64,000 bases of DNA, from the NCBI GenBank assembly GCA_016742275.1, contig JACVCD010000005.1, forward strand, positions 62,001-126,000, given 5' to 3'. The notes beneath the pieces are model-generated. The model was not told where the DNA came from and made no database searches. It worked only from the letters and a program-made list of their open reading frames with translations. Shown one piece after another: positions 18,256 through 27,869 of this stretch. A program made the translations under genes and the position numbers. Numbering within the stretch: position 1 is the first letter of the stretch; each line of letters opens with the position of its first letter. The DNA comes from Gemmatimonadaceae bacterium (GTDB lineage: Bacteria; Gemmatimonadota; Gemmatimonadetes; Gemmatimonadales; Gemmatimonadaceae).

Positions 18256-19743
18256 TTGGTATGGCTGACAATCTCCTTCATTGCCCTGTCGGCCCCTCTG
18301 CATCTCTCCGCACAGTCCGCTCGCACCTCCCCCCCTCTACCTGTCCTCCGCTGGGGCGGTGACGCCGAAGGCGCCGCGCCATTTGTGGAGGCCGACCCAT
18401 CGGACCCAAGCAAGTTGCGTGGCTTCGATGTCGAGATCGCCACGATGTTCGCCGCCGGACTGGGACGTACACCGCGCTTCGTGCAGGTGGCCTGGTCATC
18501 GATCGAACAGTCGGTTGCGCGTGGCGACTTCGATGTGGGCATGTCGGGGCTAGAGGACCGTCCCGAAGTACGTCAGCGTTTTGCCGTCACGCGCCCCTAC
18601 TACGAATTTCGGGAAGTATTGGCGGTTCGCGCAGCTGACACCGCACGCTTTCGCACGTTGGCTGATCTGCGTGGTCAGCGTGTCGCCACACTGGGCTCCA
18701 CACTCGCCTATCAGTTGCTGCTCGAGGCCGAGCAACAGCACGGTGTGGTACCGGTCTCGTATGACGACGATACACATCCATACACCGATCTGGTCGACGG
18801 ACGCGTATCAGCGGTGCTTCTCGATCACGTCGTTGCCGAGCGCGCGCTCAGACGCACACCGGGATTTGTCATTCAGCCGACCACCATTGCGGTCGGGCAC
18901 TATGTCGCCGTGCTGGCCAAGGGGAATGAGGCACTGCGCGATTCGCTCGATGTCATCCTGAAAGCGCGCATGGCCGACGGGTCGCTCGAAGCGACATTCC
19001 GCCGATGGAATGTGTGGGATGCCAACCAGACCGCCTTTCATGCACGCATGTTGGCGGATTCCGCCACGCAGCGTTTGGAGAGCGTTACGACGCGAATGAG
19101 TACAGGCGAGGCCACCATTCGGTACTTGCCGGCACTGTTTCGAGGAGCTGGTCTGACGCTGCTGATCAGCTTCAGCGCAATGGCGTTGGCGGTACTGATT
19201 GGTGTGGCGGTGGCCAGCGGGCGAGTGTACGGCCCACAACCTGTGCAGTGGCTGCTTACGGCCTACGTGGAAATCATTCGTGGCACCCCGGTGCTGCTGC
19301 AGCTCTTCGTGCTGTACTACGGTTTGAGCAACGTGGTGCGACTGCCCGCACTGCTGGCGGCCATTATCGGATTGGGGCTCAACTACGCCGCGTACGAGGC
19401 CGAGGTGTATCGCGCGGCATTGCAAGCGATTCCGCGGGCGCAGCTGGAAGCGGCGCGCACACTGGGTCTCAGTGAATGGCAAAGCTTTCGACTGGTGCGC
19501 GCACCGCAGGCGCTGCGATTTGCATTGGCGCCCATGACCAATGACTTCGTGGCGTTGCTCAAGGACTCGTCACTGGTGTCGGTCATCACGGTTGTAGAGC
19601 TGACAAAACAGACAGCCATCTACGCCACGAACATCGGCAGCTGGATGGTGCCAGGTGCCATCTGCGCGGCCATGTATCTGGCCATGTCGCTGCCGCTGTC
19701 GCGACTGGCGCGTGCACTCGAAGCGCGGTGGAGGTTGCCATGA
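18256..19743 (+). CDS. Polar amino-acid ABC transporter, fused substrate-binding protein and permease
   Basis: A 495-residue fusion. Residues 1-20 form a signal segment. About 30-260 is a family 3 solute-binding protein (RGFDVEIATMFAAGL and the GDFDVGMSGLEDRPEVR block). About 285-490 is a HisM/GlnP-type permease with several membrane spans and the EAA loop (EAARTLGLSEWQSFRLV). The binding domain would act in the periplasm tethered to its own channel. The likely cargo is a polar amino acid such as glutamine, glutamate or arginine; arginase and RocD nearby make arginine/ornithine attractive but unproven. The start is TTG 18256, just after the solo repeat arm. The stop overlaps the ATPase ATG (ATGA). 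Confidence 0.9.
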   Translation: MVWLTISFIALSAPLHLSAQSARTSPPLPVLRWGGDAEGAAPFVEADPSDPSKLRGFDVEIATMFAAGLGRTPRFVQVAWSSIEQSVARGDFDVGMSGLEDRPEVRQRFAVTRPYYEFREVLAVRAADTARFRTLADLRGQRVATLGSTLAYQLLLEAEQQHGVVPVSYDDDTHPYTDLVDGRVSAVLLDHVVAERALRRTPGFVIQPTTIAVGHYVAVLAKGNEALRDSLDVILKARMADGSLEATFRRWNVWDANQTAFHARMLADSATQRLESVTTRMSTGEATIRYLPALFRGAGLTLLISFSAMALAVLIGVAVASGRVYGPQPVQWLLTAYVEIIRGTPVLLQLFVLYYGLSNVVRLPALLAAIIGLGLNYAAYEAEVYRAALQAIPRAQLEAARTLGLSEWQSFRLVRAPQALRFALAPMTNDFVALLKDSSLVSVITVVELTKQTAIYATNIGSWMVPGAICAAMYLAMSLPLSRLARALEARWRLP

Positions 19744-20525
19744 GCACTGCCGTGAATACCGGTACCCCATTGGCGCTGACGGTTGATGGTCTCCGCACCA
19801 TTCGAGAAGGACGTGAAGTCCTGACCGGTGCGACGCTATCTGTACCCAAGGGCCAGATCTGGGCACTGATGGGCATCTCCGGAGCGGGCAAGAGCACACT
19901 GCTGCGATCGGTGGCGGCACTCGAAGCATTCAACGACGGGCGCATCGTGGTTGATGGCACGGTCGAATTGCGGCCAGGACCGACACCGCCCGAACGGGCA
20001 CTTCGTGCACTGCGCTCACGTGTGGGATTCGTTTTCCAGCAGCACGCGCTATTTGCGCATCTCTCGGTGCTGGACAACATCACGCTGGCCCCGATGCACA
20101 CGCTCCGGCAGTCGCGTCGCGATGCAGAATCACGCGCAGCCACATTGCTCGATCAGCTGGGGGTGTCGCATCGGGCACATGCCCTGCCCGGTCAGATCTC
20201 AGGCGGAGAAGCGCAGCGTGTAGCGATTGCCCGGGCGCTGGCGCTCGATCCGCAGGTACTGCTCATGGATGAACCGACGGCGGCCCTCGATCCGGCGCGC
20301 CGGAGTGCGATGGCCGAATCCCTGCGTACGTTGGCCAGTGAAGGACGCACGCTGCTGATCACGACGCACGACGTGGATTTTGCGCGCTCCGTGTCGGATT
20401 GCGTAGCGGTGCTGGCGCATGGTGCGGTGGTGGAAACCGGCGCCGCATCCCGGGTGCTCACACAACCGATGCACACCGCCACGCAGACATTGCTGGCTGG
20501 AACGCCGCCGGCCAGCCGGTCGTGA
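19740..20525 (+). CDS. Polar amino-acid ABC transporter ATP-binding protein
   Basis: A 261-residue GlnQ/HisP-type ATPase. Walker A is GISGAGKST, the signature is ISGGEAQRVAIARALA, Walker B is VLLMDEPTAALDP and the switch histidine is in TTHDVDFA. ATG 19740 overlaps the permease stop and is preferred to an in-frame start at 19728. It powers the fused importer upstream. Its stop overlaps the GTG start of the DUF1275 gene, so all three are translationally coupled. Confidence 0.93.
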   Translation: MSTAVNTGTPLALTVDGLRTIREGREVLTGATLSVPKGQIWALMGISGAGKSTLLRSVAALEAFNDGRIVVDGTVELRPGPTPPERALRALRSRVGFVFQQHALFAHLSVLDNITLAPMHTLRQSRRDAESRAATLLDQLGVSHRAHALPGQISGGEAQRVAIARALALDPQVLLMDEPTAALDPARRSAMAESLRTLASEGRTLLITTHDVDFARSVSDCVAVLAHGAVVETGAASRVLTQPMHTATQTLLAGTPPASRS

Positions 20526-21301
20526 CACCACTCCGCACGGCCCGGGAGCTCGTGGGTCGCGAGCGCAGCTATCATGCAGACCGGAAACTCGGCTGGTCAT
20601 TGGCTTTCGTCGCCGGCGCCATCAATGCCGGTGGATTCCTGGCCGTTGGTCAGTACACGTCCCATGTCACTGGTGCCGTGTCCTCTGCCGCCGATCATCT
20701 CGTGCTTGGCCAACATCCCCTGGCCTTCACCGCGCTCGGTGCCGTCGTGGCGTTTCTGGCGGGAGCCGTCGCATGCGCAGTCATGGTGAACTACGCACGC
20801 CGACGCGACCTCACCAGCGCGTTTGCACTGCCGCTGCTGCTGGAGGCCCTGCTCATTCTGTTGTTTGGCGTGGCGGGTTCAGGTCTCTCGCAGGAAACCG
20901 CGTTGCTGCTTCCGGCCACCGTGCTGCTGCTGTCCTTTCTCATGGGTCTGCAGAACGCGGTGGTGACCAAACTGTCCGAGCGTGTTATTCGCACCACGCA
21001 CATGACCGGCATCGTGACGGATCTGGGAATCGAACTGGGCAAATGGATTTACTGGAATCGTTCGAAGGATCGCGGCGCCGCTGTGCAAGCTGACCCCGAG
21101 CGGCTTCGTGTACTCGGCGGATTGCTGCTCGCATTCTTCGTGGGTGGCATTGTCGGTGCATACGGATTCAAGACGATCGGCTACACCTTCACGATTCCTA
21201 TCGCGATGGTCCTGCTGCTGGTTGGAGGCGTGCCGTTGGTCGACGACATCAGATCGCGGGGAGCGGGCGTTGCCGGTGACAGCAACAGCAACAGCAACTG
21301 A
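20522..21301 (+). CDS. DUF1275 (YoaK-like) integral membrane protein
   Basis: I start at GTG 20522, overlapping the ATPase stop; a longer reading from 20399 is unlikely. The 259-residue product has about six membrane spans and the DUF1275 landmarks: VAGAINAGGFLAVGQYTSHVTG near the N-terminus, LLSFLMGLQNAVV and RTTHMTGIVTDLGIELG in the middle. Function is unknown in the family. The last residues (DSNSNSN) and the stop codon are written by the CAACAG run and the ACTGATT end of inverted-repeat copy E2, so the native C-terminus may have been replaced. Confidence 0.88.
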   Translation: MTPLRTARELVGRERSYHADRKLGWSLAFVAGAINAGGFLAVGQYTSHVTGAVSSAADHLVLGQHPLAFTALGAVVAFLAGAVACAVMVNYARRRDLTSAFALPLLLEALLILLFGVAGSGLSQETALLLPATVLLLSFLMGLQNAVVTKLSERVIRTTHMTGIVTDLGIELGKWIYWNRSKDRGAAVQADPERLRVLGGLLLAFFVGGIVGAYGFKTIGYTFTIPIAMVLLLVGGVPLVDDIRSRGAGVAGDSNSNSN

Positions 21302-21463
21302 TTAACGCGGATGACACGGAAAGAGACGGAAACCACACGGATTAACTGCAGCTACAAAAAAGAAAAAATGAAAACTGACAGACCACACCACCGCTCCCGA
21401 TTCGCCCCGATCCAATCCTGTAGTTTCCGTCTGTTTCCGTGTCATCCGCGTTAATCAGTTGCT
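21293..21463. repeat. Inverted-repeat element copy E2 (41-bp arms)
   Basis: Left arm 21293-21333 and right arm 21423-21463 are reverse complements over 41 bp with a single mismatch. The outer part reads AGCAACTGATTAACGCGGAT. CAACAG-type triplets flank both ends. The interior includes an A-rich stretch and one more partial ACACGGATTAACTG word. It lies exactly between the convergent DUF1275 and glgA genes and includes the stop codon of the former. It could fold as a very stable bidirectional hairpin. Confidence 0.92.
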
Positions 21464-21477
21464 TTTTGCTGTTGCTG

Positions 21478-22920
21478 TTACCGCCGCACAAACGAGCGCG
21501 CCCAGTCATACAGGTCTCCATACGCCGCCGCTGATCGCGTCCACGAATGATCCGCACGCATACCGCGCTCCCGCACCTGGAGCCAGTCGGCCGGATCGGC
21601 AAAACACGCCAACGCCCGCGCAATGGCATCACGGAAATGCCGCGCATCGAACGGATGAAACACGAATCCGTTGCCATTCAACCCTTCGCGTACGGTATCT
21701 GCCAGTCCACCCGTGGCCCGCACGATGGGCACGCTGCCATAGCGCAGCGCAATCATCTGGCCAAGCCCGCACGGCTCGAAACGTGACGGCATGAGAAACG
21801 CATCGCTGCCAGCGTAGATCTGCTGCGCAAGTGCGACATCGAAGCCCACACGAACGGAGACACGGTCACCGTATTGCTGCGCGGCACGCTGGAACACTGA
21901 CTCAAGATGCGCATCACCGCTTCCGAGCAGTACCAGTTGCGCCGACGTCTCCTGTATGAGCCAGGGCAACGCCGCCTCGAGCAAAACAAATCCCTTTTGC
22001 TCCACCAATCGCGAGACCACACCCAGCAGAGGACGCGTGGCATTCACCTCGAGACCACAACGCTCCTGAAGTGCAGTCTTGCAGGCAGCCTTACCCGATA
22101 CATCATCCGCGGAATACGGCGCAGCGATGTGTGCATCATGTGCCGGATCGTACAGCGCCGTATCAATGCCGTTCAGAATACCGGCCACACGATCATGCCG
22201 ATGACGCAGCAACCCATCGAGTCGCTCACCATACTCCATGGTCATGATTTCGCGGGCGTACGTCGGACTCACCGTACTCACCACATCGGCGAATCGAATA
22301 CCGCGCGCCATGCAGTTGAAACTGTTGGCAATACCGGGCCCGAGACCGTTCTCCACCAGACCACCTTCCGTAAGTCCCGCCAGCGACAAGAGATCAGGAT
22401 GTCCCTGCCCTTGATACGCGAGGTTATGAATGGTGAAAACCGTGGCGATGTGGCCGAATGTGTAGGCGTAGTAGGTCTTGAGATAGTTGATCACGAGCGC
22501 CGCATGCCAGTCGTGCCCGTGCACTACATCCGGCTGCCATCCATCGACTTCGCGCAGATGCTGCATGGCCGCCAGCACGCCGCGTGCAAAGAGAATGAAC
22601 CGCCGATGATCGTCGCGCTCTCCGTATATGGCATCGCGCTCAAAGGCGGCGGGAATATCCAGGAAGTACACAGGAACCGCGCCGTTCGTCCCTGAGAGCA
22701 GCCGCATTTCTTCCGCTCGCTCACCGACCGGAAGAAATGTTGCACCAACAGGGCCATCAGCAGGGACACCGCGCACGCGCATGGCACGATAGCGTGGCAT
22801 GATCACACGTACATCGTGACCTTGTGCCGCCAATGCCGCAGGGAGGGCGCCGGCCACATCGGCCAGTCCGCCGGTCTTCACGAATGGGGCGACTTCGGCC
22901 GCCACGAAGAGAACACGCAT
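21478..22920 (-). CDS. glgA: Glycogen synthase
   Basis: A 480-residue GT5 glycogen/starch synthase that extends alpha-1,4-glucan from ADP-glucose. The N-terminal ADP-glucose site is [14 protein letters not shown]. The GT-B C-terminal half has [11 protein letters not shown] and the acceptor/donor block [18 protein letters not shown]. Length is normal for bacterial GlgA. It is divergent from glgC with 81 bp between the starts, which probably share a regulatory region. Confidence 0.95.
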   Translation of the reverse strand: MRVLFVAAEVAPFVKTGGLADVAGALPAALAAQGHDVRVIMPRYRAMRVRGVPADGPVGATFLPVGERAEEMRLLSGTNGAVPVYFLDIPAAFERDAIYGERDDHRRFILFARGVLAAMQHLREVDGWQPDVVHGHDWHAALVINYLKTYYAYTFGHIATVFTIHNLAYQGQGHPDLLSLAGLTEGGLVENGLGPGIANSFNCMARGIRFADVVSTVSPTYAREIMTMEYGERLDGLLRHRHDRVAGILNGIDTALYDPAHDAHIAAPYSADDVSGKAACKTALQERCGLEVNATRPLLGVVSRLVEQKGFVLLEAALPWLIQETSAQLVLLGSGDAHLESVFQRAAQQYGDRVSVRVGFDVALAQQIYAGSDAFLMPSRFEPCGLGQMIALRYGSVPIVRATGGLADTVREGLNGNGFVFHPFDARHFRDAIARALACFADPADWLQVRERGMRADHSWTRSAAAYGDLYDWARSFVRR

Positions 22921-23001
22921 CTCCTACCTTACGCGCTGCGCGCACGCGACGCAAAATGGCGAAGTGGCAGTTCCCTCCCTCTTGCCGGAGTTTATGGCAG
23001 C

Positions 23002-24282
23002 ATGACGTCGCCCAATCGTGGCTCGATTCGTGGCACGCTGGCCCGTTCCGCCATGGCCTATGTGCTGGCCGGTGGACGAGGGTCGCGCCTGTACGAGCTC
23101 ACTGACCGCCGCGCCAAACCGGCCGTGTATTTTGGTGGCAAGACGCGCATCATCGACTTCGCGCTGTCCAACGCCATCAATAGTGGTATCCGGCGCATCG
23201 GCGTTGCCACGCAGTACAAGGCCCACAGTCTGATCCGTCATCTGCAGCGCGGCTGGAACTTCTTGCGCCCTGAGCGCAACGAGAGTTTCGATATCCTGCC
23301 GGCCAGTCAGCGCGTGAATGAAACGCAGTGGTACGATGGCACGGCCGATGCCGTCTATCAGAATCTCGACATCATCGAGGCGTACCATCCGGAGTACATG
23401 GTCATCCTCGCCGGTGACCATATCTACAAGATGGACTACGAGTTGATGCTGCAGCAGCACGTCAACCAGGGTGCCGACGTCACGGTGGGTGTGCTGGAAG
23501 TGCCGCGAGAGGAGGCGAGCGGCTTTGGCGTGATGCATGTGGATGCCAATGATCGCATCGTGCACTTCCTCGAAAAGCCGGCTGATCCGCCCGGTATCCC
23601 CGGCGCGCCGCATCTCGCGCTGGCCAGCATGGGCATCTACGTCTTTCGCACCACCTTCCTCTTCGATTTGCTCAAGCGTGACGCGGCTGATCCCACGTCG
23701 AGTAGAGACTTTGGCAAGGACATCATCCCGTACGTGGTGGAACACGGCAAAGCCGTGGCGCACCGCTTCAAGGACTCCTGCGTCAAGGCCGACCGCGAAA
23801 GCGAGGCCTACTGGCGTGATGTCGGAACCGTGGATGCGTACTGGGAAGCCAACATCGATCTGACAACCGTAGTCCCCACTCTGGATCTGTACGACAACGA
23901 CTGGCCGATCTGGACCTACGCCGAAATCACACCGCCGGCCAAGTTCGTGCACAACGAAGAAGGCCGCCGTGGACACGCGCTGAGTTCTCTCGTCTCGGGT
24001 GGTTGCATCATTTCTGGTTCCAACCTGCACCGTTCGCTGCTGTTTACCGGAGTGCGTGTGCACTCCTACTCAACTCTGGAAGGCGCCGTGGTTCAGCCCT
24101 ACGCCGAGGTCGGCCGTGGCGCGAGACTGACGAACGTGGTTGTTGATCGTGGGGTACTAATTCCTCCGGGGCTCGTGGTCGGAGAAGATCCGATTGCGGA
24201 CGCCGCCCGGTTCCGTCGCAGTGCGCGCGGAACCGTTCTCATCACGCAGCCCATGATTGACCGACTGTCAGAGCACCCGTGA
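23002..24282 (+). CDS. glgC: Glucose-1-phosphate adenylyltransferase
   Basis: I use ATG 23002, giving 426 residues; a longer in-frame reading from 22816 runs into glgA and is unlikely. The enzyme makes ADP-glucose for GlgA. Motifs: [18 protein letters not shown] (nucleotide loop), [27 protein letters not shown] (catalytic Asp) and a C-terminal left-handed beta-helix ([19 protein letters not shown]). It is normally allosterically regulated. The stop overlaps the GTG start of the following small lipoprotein gene. Confidence 0.95.
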   Translation: MTSPNRGSIRGTLARSAMAYVLAGGRGSRLYELTDRRAKPAVYFGGKTRIIDFALSNAINSGIRRIGVATQYKAHSLIRHLQRGWNFLRPERNESFDILPASQRVNETQWYDGTADAVYQNLDIIEAYHPEYMVILAGDHIYKMDYELMLQQHVNQGADVTVGVLEVPREEASGFGVMHVDANDRIVHFLEKPADPPGIPGAPHLALASMGIYVFRTTFLFDLLKRDAADPTSSRDFGKDIIPYVVEHGKAVAHRFKDSCVKADRESEAYWRDVGTVDAYWEANIDLTTVVPTLDLYDNDWPIWTYAEITPPAKFVHNEEGRRGHALSSLVSGGCIISGSNLHRSLLFTGVRVHSYSTLEGAVVQPYAEVGRGARLTNVVVDRGVLIPPGLVVGEDPIADAARFRRSARGTVLITQPMIDRLSEHP

Positions 24283-24740
24283 TCGGAGCATCCGTGATTC
24301 GCCCAATTCTCTCCCGTCGCCTGGCCTTGGTCGCCCTGTGCGTCGCTGCCGTTGGCAGCATGGGGTGTTACAAGAATGGCGTTGTCAGCAGCAGTGGTAC
24401 CGTGGTCCTGATGGTGAACAATCGCGGCTACTTCGATGTGAATGTGTTTGCCGTGCGGTCCACCGGGTCCAGTACCCGTCGACTCGGCCTGGTAAACGGC
24501 AACTCGCAACGCACCATCATGGTGCCGGAAAACGAGTTGCAACCTGGCGGTCTGTTTGTCGTGGGAGTTCGCGCGGTCGCAGGCCGCAACATGTGGACCA
24601 GCCAGCCGGTCCAAATGGGACCTGGTGTGGTCGCGCGCCTTGAAGTCATGACCACCGGTGGCGGCGATCTCAATCAGACCCAGTTCTTTACGCAGTACGC
24701 ACCACCGCCCGAGCCAATCGATACGATCGGCAATCGGTGA
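24279..24740 (+). CDS. Small lipoprotein of unknown function
   Basis: A 153-residue protein starting at GTG 24279 within the glgC stop (GTGA); a second GTG at 24294 is also possible. A lipoprotein signal ends at VGSMGC. The mature part is beta-rich ([19 protein letters not shown]) with a Pro-rich end. I do not recognise the domain. Coupling to glgC is by position only. A modest hairpin follows its stop. Confidence 0.75.
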   Translation: MIGASVIRPILSRRLALVALCVAAVGSMGCYKNGVVSSSGTVVLMVNNRGYFDVNVFAVRSTGSSTRRLGLVNGNSQRTIMVPENELQPGGLFVVGVRAVAGRNMWTSQPVQMGPGVVARLEVMTTGGGDLNQTQFFTQYAPPPEPIDTIGNR

Positions 24741-24756
24741 GACTCGGATGAGCTTC

Positions 24757-24780
24757 CGGGAGCGCCGTCTTGCGCTCCCG
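24757..24780 (+). terminator. Hairpin after the glgC-lipoprotein pair
   Basis: Nine-bp perfect stem CGGGAGCGC with a 6-nt loop, 16 bp after the lipoprotein stop. There is no clear T-run afterwards, so it is a weak terminator or an mRNA-end stabiliser. Confidence 0.5.
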
Positions 24781-24876
24781 ACCCTTTGCGTGGGATGTTC
24801 TGCGCGTAGGTGCGGCGAGCTGAACTACTGCTCCCGCACGCGCCACTGACCTCGCTCGGGAGAACACGGACACGCC

Positions 24877-26421
24877 ATGCAGGAATCGACCGCGGCGACC
24901 GTGTTCGAAGCAACGGGCCACTGGATGTGGCTGGTGCAGATGGCCATGTCGCTGGCCTTTGCCACACTGCTCGGCAGCTTCTACCTCAGACTGCGCCGCC
25001 CGCTGATGGGCTGGCTCACGGCGTTCTTCCTGAGCCGCGCGATCCTCGCGTTGGCCTTGGCACTCTATTGGGGTGGTGGACGACAATCGGCGCCCGGCAC
25101 ATTCGTGCTGGCGATCATCGTCGGATCACTCTTTGCCGCGTCTGTCCCATTGGTGACTGGCGCCGTGCGCTCGCTCGGTACACTCCCGTCGGTCACGCGG
25201 CGTTCGCTCGCGACCTGGGCCATCGGTGGCGCCGCCTATTTTGTTGCGGCGACCACACTCAGTCGCCTGCTCGACGCGCGCGAAGACATCATTGTCAATT
25301 TCTGGGGTCGTCCCCTCATTTTTATTGTCACGGCTGGGATGCTCATGGCCGTGGTGAATGGTCGCGGTGTGCCCCAGCGCCAGACCCCAGTATTGCAGTT
25401 GTTGCGCGTCGGATTCGGCAGCCTGTTCGTCTGCCAACTGATCGAATCCGTATTCCGTGTGCGCGTAAGCCTGGCGGCAGATCCATCGTTTGATCTCACG
25501 GCCACTGTGGTCGCGAATCTGTCAGGGCTGTTCCTGCTCGGTATTGCTACGTTGCTGGCAGTCATTGCCGGGGAACGCGCGCAGGTGCAGGCCATGATCG
25601 ATCGCGAAGTGCAACTTGGCGTACAGGATGCCGAGGCTCATCGACTGGAGATTCTCGGTCGGATGGCCAACGGCATTGGCCGCGATTTCAATCGCGTGCT
25701 CTCTACTGTCGCTGGTGAACTGGAACAACTGCGACATACGTGGCGCGGGGGATACGGTCGTTCCCGCGCACACCTCGTGGCCATTCGCGATTCCGCTGCA
25801 CGCGGCAGTCGCCTGACAAGACGATTGCTCATTCTGGCGAGACAACAGGGTGGAGATCATCGCCATTTCCGCCCGGCCGATTTAATTCGGGAGCTGGTCC
25901 CGCTGCTCTCACGAACGGTGAGCCCCAGTCATCATCTGGTGACCACGATCGACAGCGTGCAGTTCGTGAATATGTCGCTCACCCAGTGCGAGCAGTTGGT
26001 ACTCAATCTGGTACTCAATGCGCAGGACGCAGCGCATCGGGAAACCACCATTCAGCTTCGAATCGAGGACATCAATATTACCACGCAGGTGCCGCTCACA
26101 CATGGCACTTGTCACGCAGGAACCTGGGTACGTCTTACAGTAGAAGACAGTGGCGCGGGGATTGCACCCGACCTGCTGCCGCACCTCTTCGATCCTATTG
26201 CAGTAGAACCAAGCGATACGGGGATTGGGCTCGGGTTGATGGCCGTAGCGCAGGCCACACGTAGTGTCGGAGGGCATCTGCATGTAAGCAGTGCGTTGGG
26301 AATGGGAACCCGCATCGAGGCGTGGTTACCGGCCAGCGCACCACAACCAGCGGACACGCAGTCGGATGATCTGCCGCAGACACCACTGCGAGCGGTTCGA
26401 CAGGTAACGGTTGGCGCGTGA
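24877..26421 (+). CDS. Membrane histidine-kinase homologue lacking the phospho-acceptor histidine
   Basis: A 514-residue protein: N-terminal half with about six or seven membrane spans (residues about 15-235), a short coiled segment, a dimerisation helix, and a C-terminal HATPase_c domain. The H-box reads MANGIGRDFNRVL, with Arg269 where the family has His (compare VAHDFNN in the next gene). The ATPase motifs look intact: N-box NLVLNAQDAA, G1 EDSGAGIAPDL, G2 GIGLGL. It therefore may bind ATP but should not autophosphorylate in the normal way. Its TGA overlaps the GTG of the second kinase (GTGA), so the two are made together and could form a heterodimer. No response regulator is adjacent. Confidence 0.85.
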   Translation: MQESTAATVFEATGHWMWLVQMAMSLAFATLLGSFYLRLRRPLMGWLTAFFLSRAILALALALYWGGGRQSAPGTFVLAIIVGSLFAASVPLVTGAVRSLGTLPSVTRRSLATWAIGGAAYFVAATTLSRLLDAREDIIVNFWGRPLIFIVTAGMLMAVVNGRGVPQRQTPVLQLLRVGFGSLFVCQLIESVFRVRVSLAADPSFDLTATVVANLSGLFLLGIATLLAVIAGERAQVQAMIDREVQLGVQDAEAHRLEILGRMANGIGRDFNRVLSTVAGELEQLRHTWRGGYGRSRAHLVAIRDSAARGSRLTRRLLILARQQGGDHRHFRPADLIRELVPLLSRTVSPSHHLVTTIDSVQFVNMSLTQCEQLVLNLVLNAQDAAHRETTIQLRIEDINITTQVPLTHGTCHAGTWVRLTVEDSGAGIAPDLLPHLFDPIAVEPSDTGIGLGLMAVAQATRSVGGHLHVSSALGMGTRIEAWLPASAPQPADTQSDDLPQTPLRAVRQVTVGA

Positions 26422-27860
26422 ACACCTCCACGTACTACCAGGGCGCGAGCGCATTTCTGGCATTCGACGTGTTCATGGTGATTGTGTTCACCGTGGTGCA
26501 GGTCGGTCTGGCTCGTGCGCTACCGCATGCCTTTCTTCGTACGCTGGCTGCGATCTGGCTGGTGCATGTGGTGCGTGTGGCCGAACGCTCTCTGTACTTC
26601 GTTTTGCCCGACCGCACGGGACTCGATGCCTCCTTGCTGATCGGAGTCTTTGCTGCCACCTGCGCACTTCAGATCCCGCTGGTCCAGCATGCGGTGAGGT
26701 TGGACCGAACCGCAGTCTCTCCGGTGCCACGCCACCTGTGGCGTTGGGCACTCGGCGCTTTTCTCGTTGGCACCGCGATCCATGGAGTGACAGCCCGTCT
26801 CGACCCGCAAACGTTCGAGCTTTCGGCAGCGATCTGGTCACGCGCCTTCGCGGTGCTTCCATTGCTGCCACTGCTCGCGATCACGCGGCCATCCGTCGCT
26901 CCAATGTCTGCGGTGCGGCCGCTCTACTGGGGTTTTGTCGCGCAATTGATCGCAGTGTTTATCGACGCCGCCATGCGCATCAAGAGTTTTGCTGTCGGTT
27001 TCAACTCGATTGATTCGCTGATGGTGGCAAGCATGACCCTTGCCTCTACGCTATCCATCGGCATCGCCTCATTGCTGGCGGCCGTGGAGTACGAAAGAGA
27101 GGCGATGTCTATTCGGGCTGCGCGTCTCAAACAGGCACAGGAGCGAGCGGTCGAATCCGAACGCTGGCAGCAGGTCGGTCAGTTGGCGCGTGGCGTAGCC
27201 CACGACTTCAACAACATCCTCGGTGTGATCGTGAGCGGTAGCGATCTCGCCGAGGACGGCATTCGGGACGGTGACCCGACGGTCGAGACGGATTTAACGG
27301 AGATGGATCACGCTGTCACGCGTGGGCGAGCGTTGACGCAGCGTCTGCTGCGGTTCTCCCGTCACCAGCCGATCGAACCGCGGGCCATTGATATAGGCCA
27401 GGTGAGCGGCGAACTGCTGCCAATGCTTCGACTCCTCGCCACGAGCGAGCGAGCCCTCACCTTGCATGTCACGGCGACGCAGACCGTGAATATTGATCCA
27501 ACCGCCGTTGAGCAAATTCTACTGAATCTCGTGGTCAATGCACGTGACGCCACGAAGCGCGACGGCCGTGTTGATGTGCACGTTTCCGACTGCGCGCTCT
27601 CATCCCGGCGTCCCGCTGCCGTGGGTGCGCTCCAGCCGGGAAATTATGTATGCATCGCGGTCGAGGATGATGGCTGCGGCATGTCACCCGCCGTGCTGGC
27701 GCGACTCTGGGAACCGTTCTTCACCACGAAGGGAGAACGGGGATCGGGCATTGGCCTGCCCACGGTCGCGATGGTCACGGTTGAAGCCGGGGGAGCCATC
27801 GTAGTGGAGTCCACCGAAGGCACGGGGACTCAGTTCCAAGTATGGCTCCCGGCGGCGTAG
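26418..27860 (+). CDS. Membrane sensor histidine kinase
   Basis: A 480-residue kinase with the same architecture as the upstream homologue: about seven membrane spans (residues about 10-225), a coiled coil, HisKA and HATPase_c. The acceptor is His262 in GVAHDFNNILG. ATP-site motifs are NLVVNARDA, VEDDGCGM, LWEPFFTTK and GSGIGL. It starts at GTG 26418 inside the preceding stop. The C-terminus ends soon after the ATPase domain, with no receiver domain, so an unlinked response regulator is needed. Confidence 0.9.
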   Translation: MNTSTYYQGASAFLAFDVFMVIVFTVVQVGLARALPHAFLRTLAAIWLVHVVRVAERSLYFVLPDRTGLDASLLIGVFAATCALQIPLVQHAVRLDRTAVSPVPRHLWRWALGAFLVGTAIHGVTARLDPQTFELSAAIWSRAFAVLPLLPLLAITRPSVAPMSAVRPLYWGFVAQLIAVFIDAAMRIKSFAVGFNSIDSLMVASMTLASTLSIGIASLLAAVEYEREAMSIRAARLKQAQERAVESERWQQVGQLARGVAHDFNNILGVIVSGSDLAEDGIRDGDPTVETDLTEMDHAVTRGRALTQRLLRFSRHQPIEPRAIDIGQVSGELLPMLRLLATSERALTLHVTATQTVNIDPTAVEQILLNLVVNARDATKRDGRVDVHVSDCALSSRRPAAVGALQPGNYVCIAVEDDGCGMSPAVLARLWEPFFTTKGERGSGIGLPTVAMVTVEAGGAIVVESTEGTGTQFQVWLPAA

Positions 27861-27869
27861 CACATTGAG

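Noticed and set aside
17160-18542. 460-codon open frame on the minus strand across hldD
   Set aside because: It is the mirror of hldD and the start of the ABC transporter gene, both with clear family motifs; its own translation is Arg/His-rich with no recognisable domain.
22924-24063. 379-codon minus-strand frame across glgC
   Set aside because: Shadow of glgC caused by GC-biased third positions; it would also abut glgA without a promoter.
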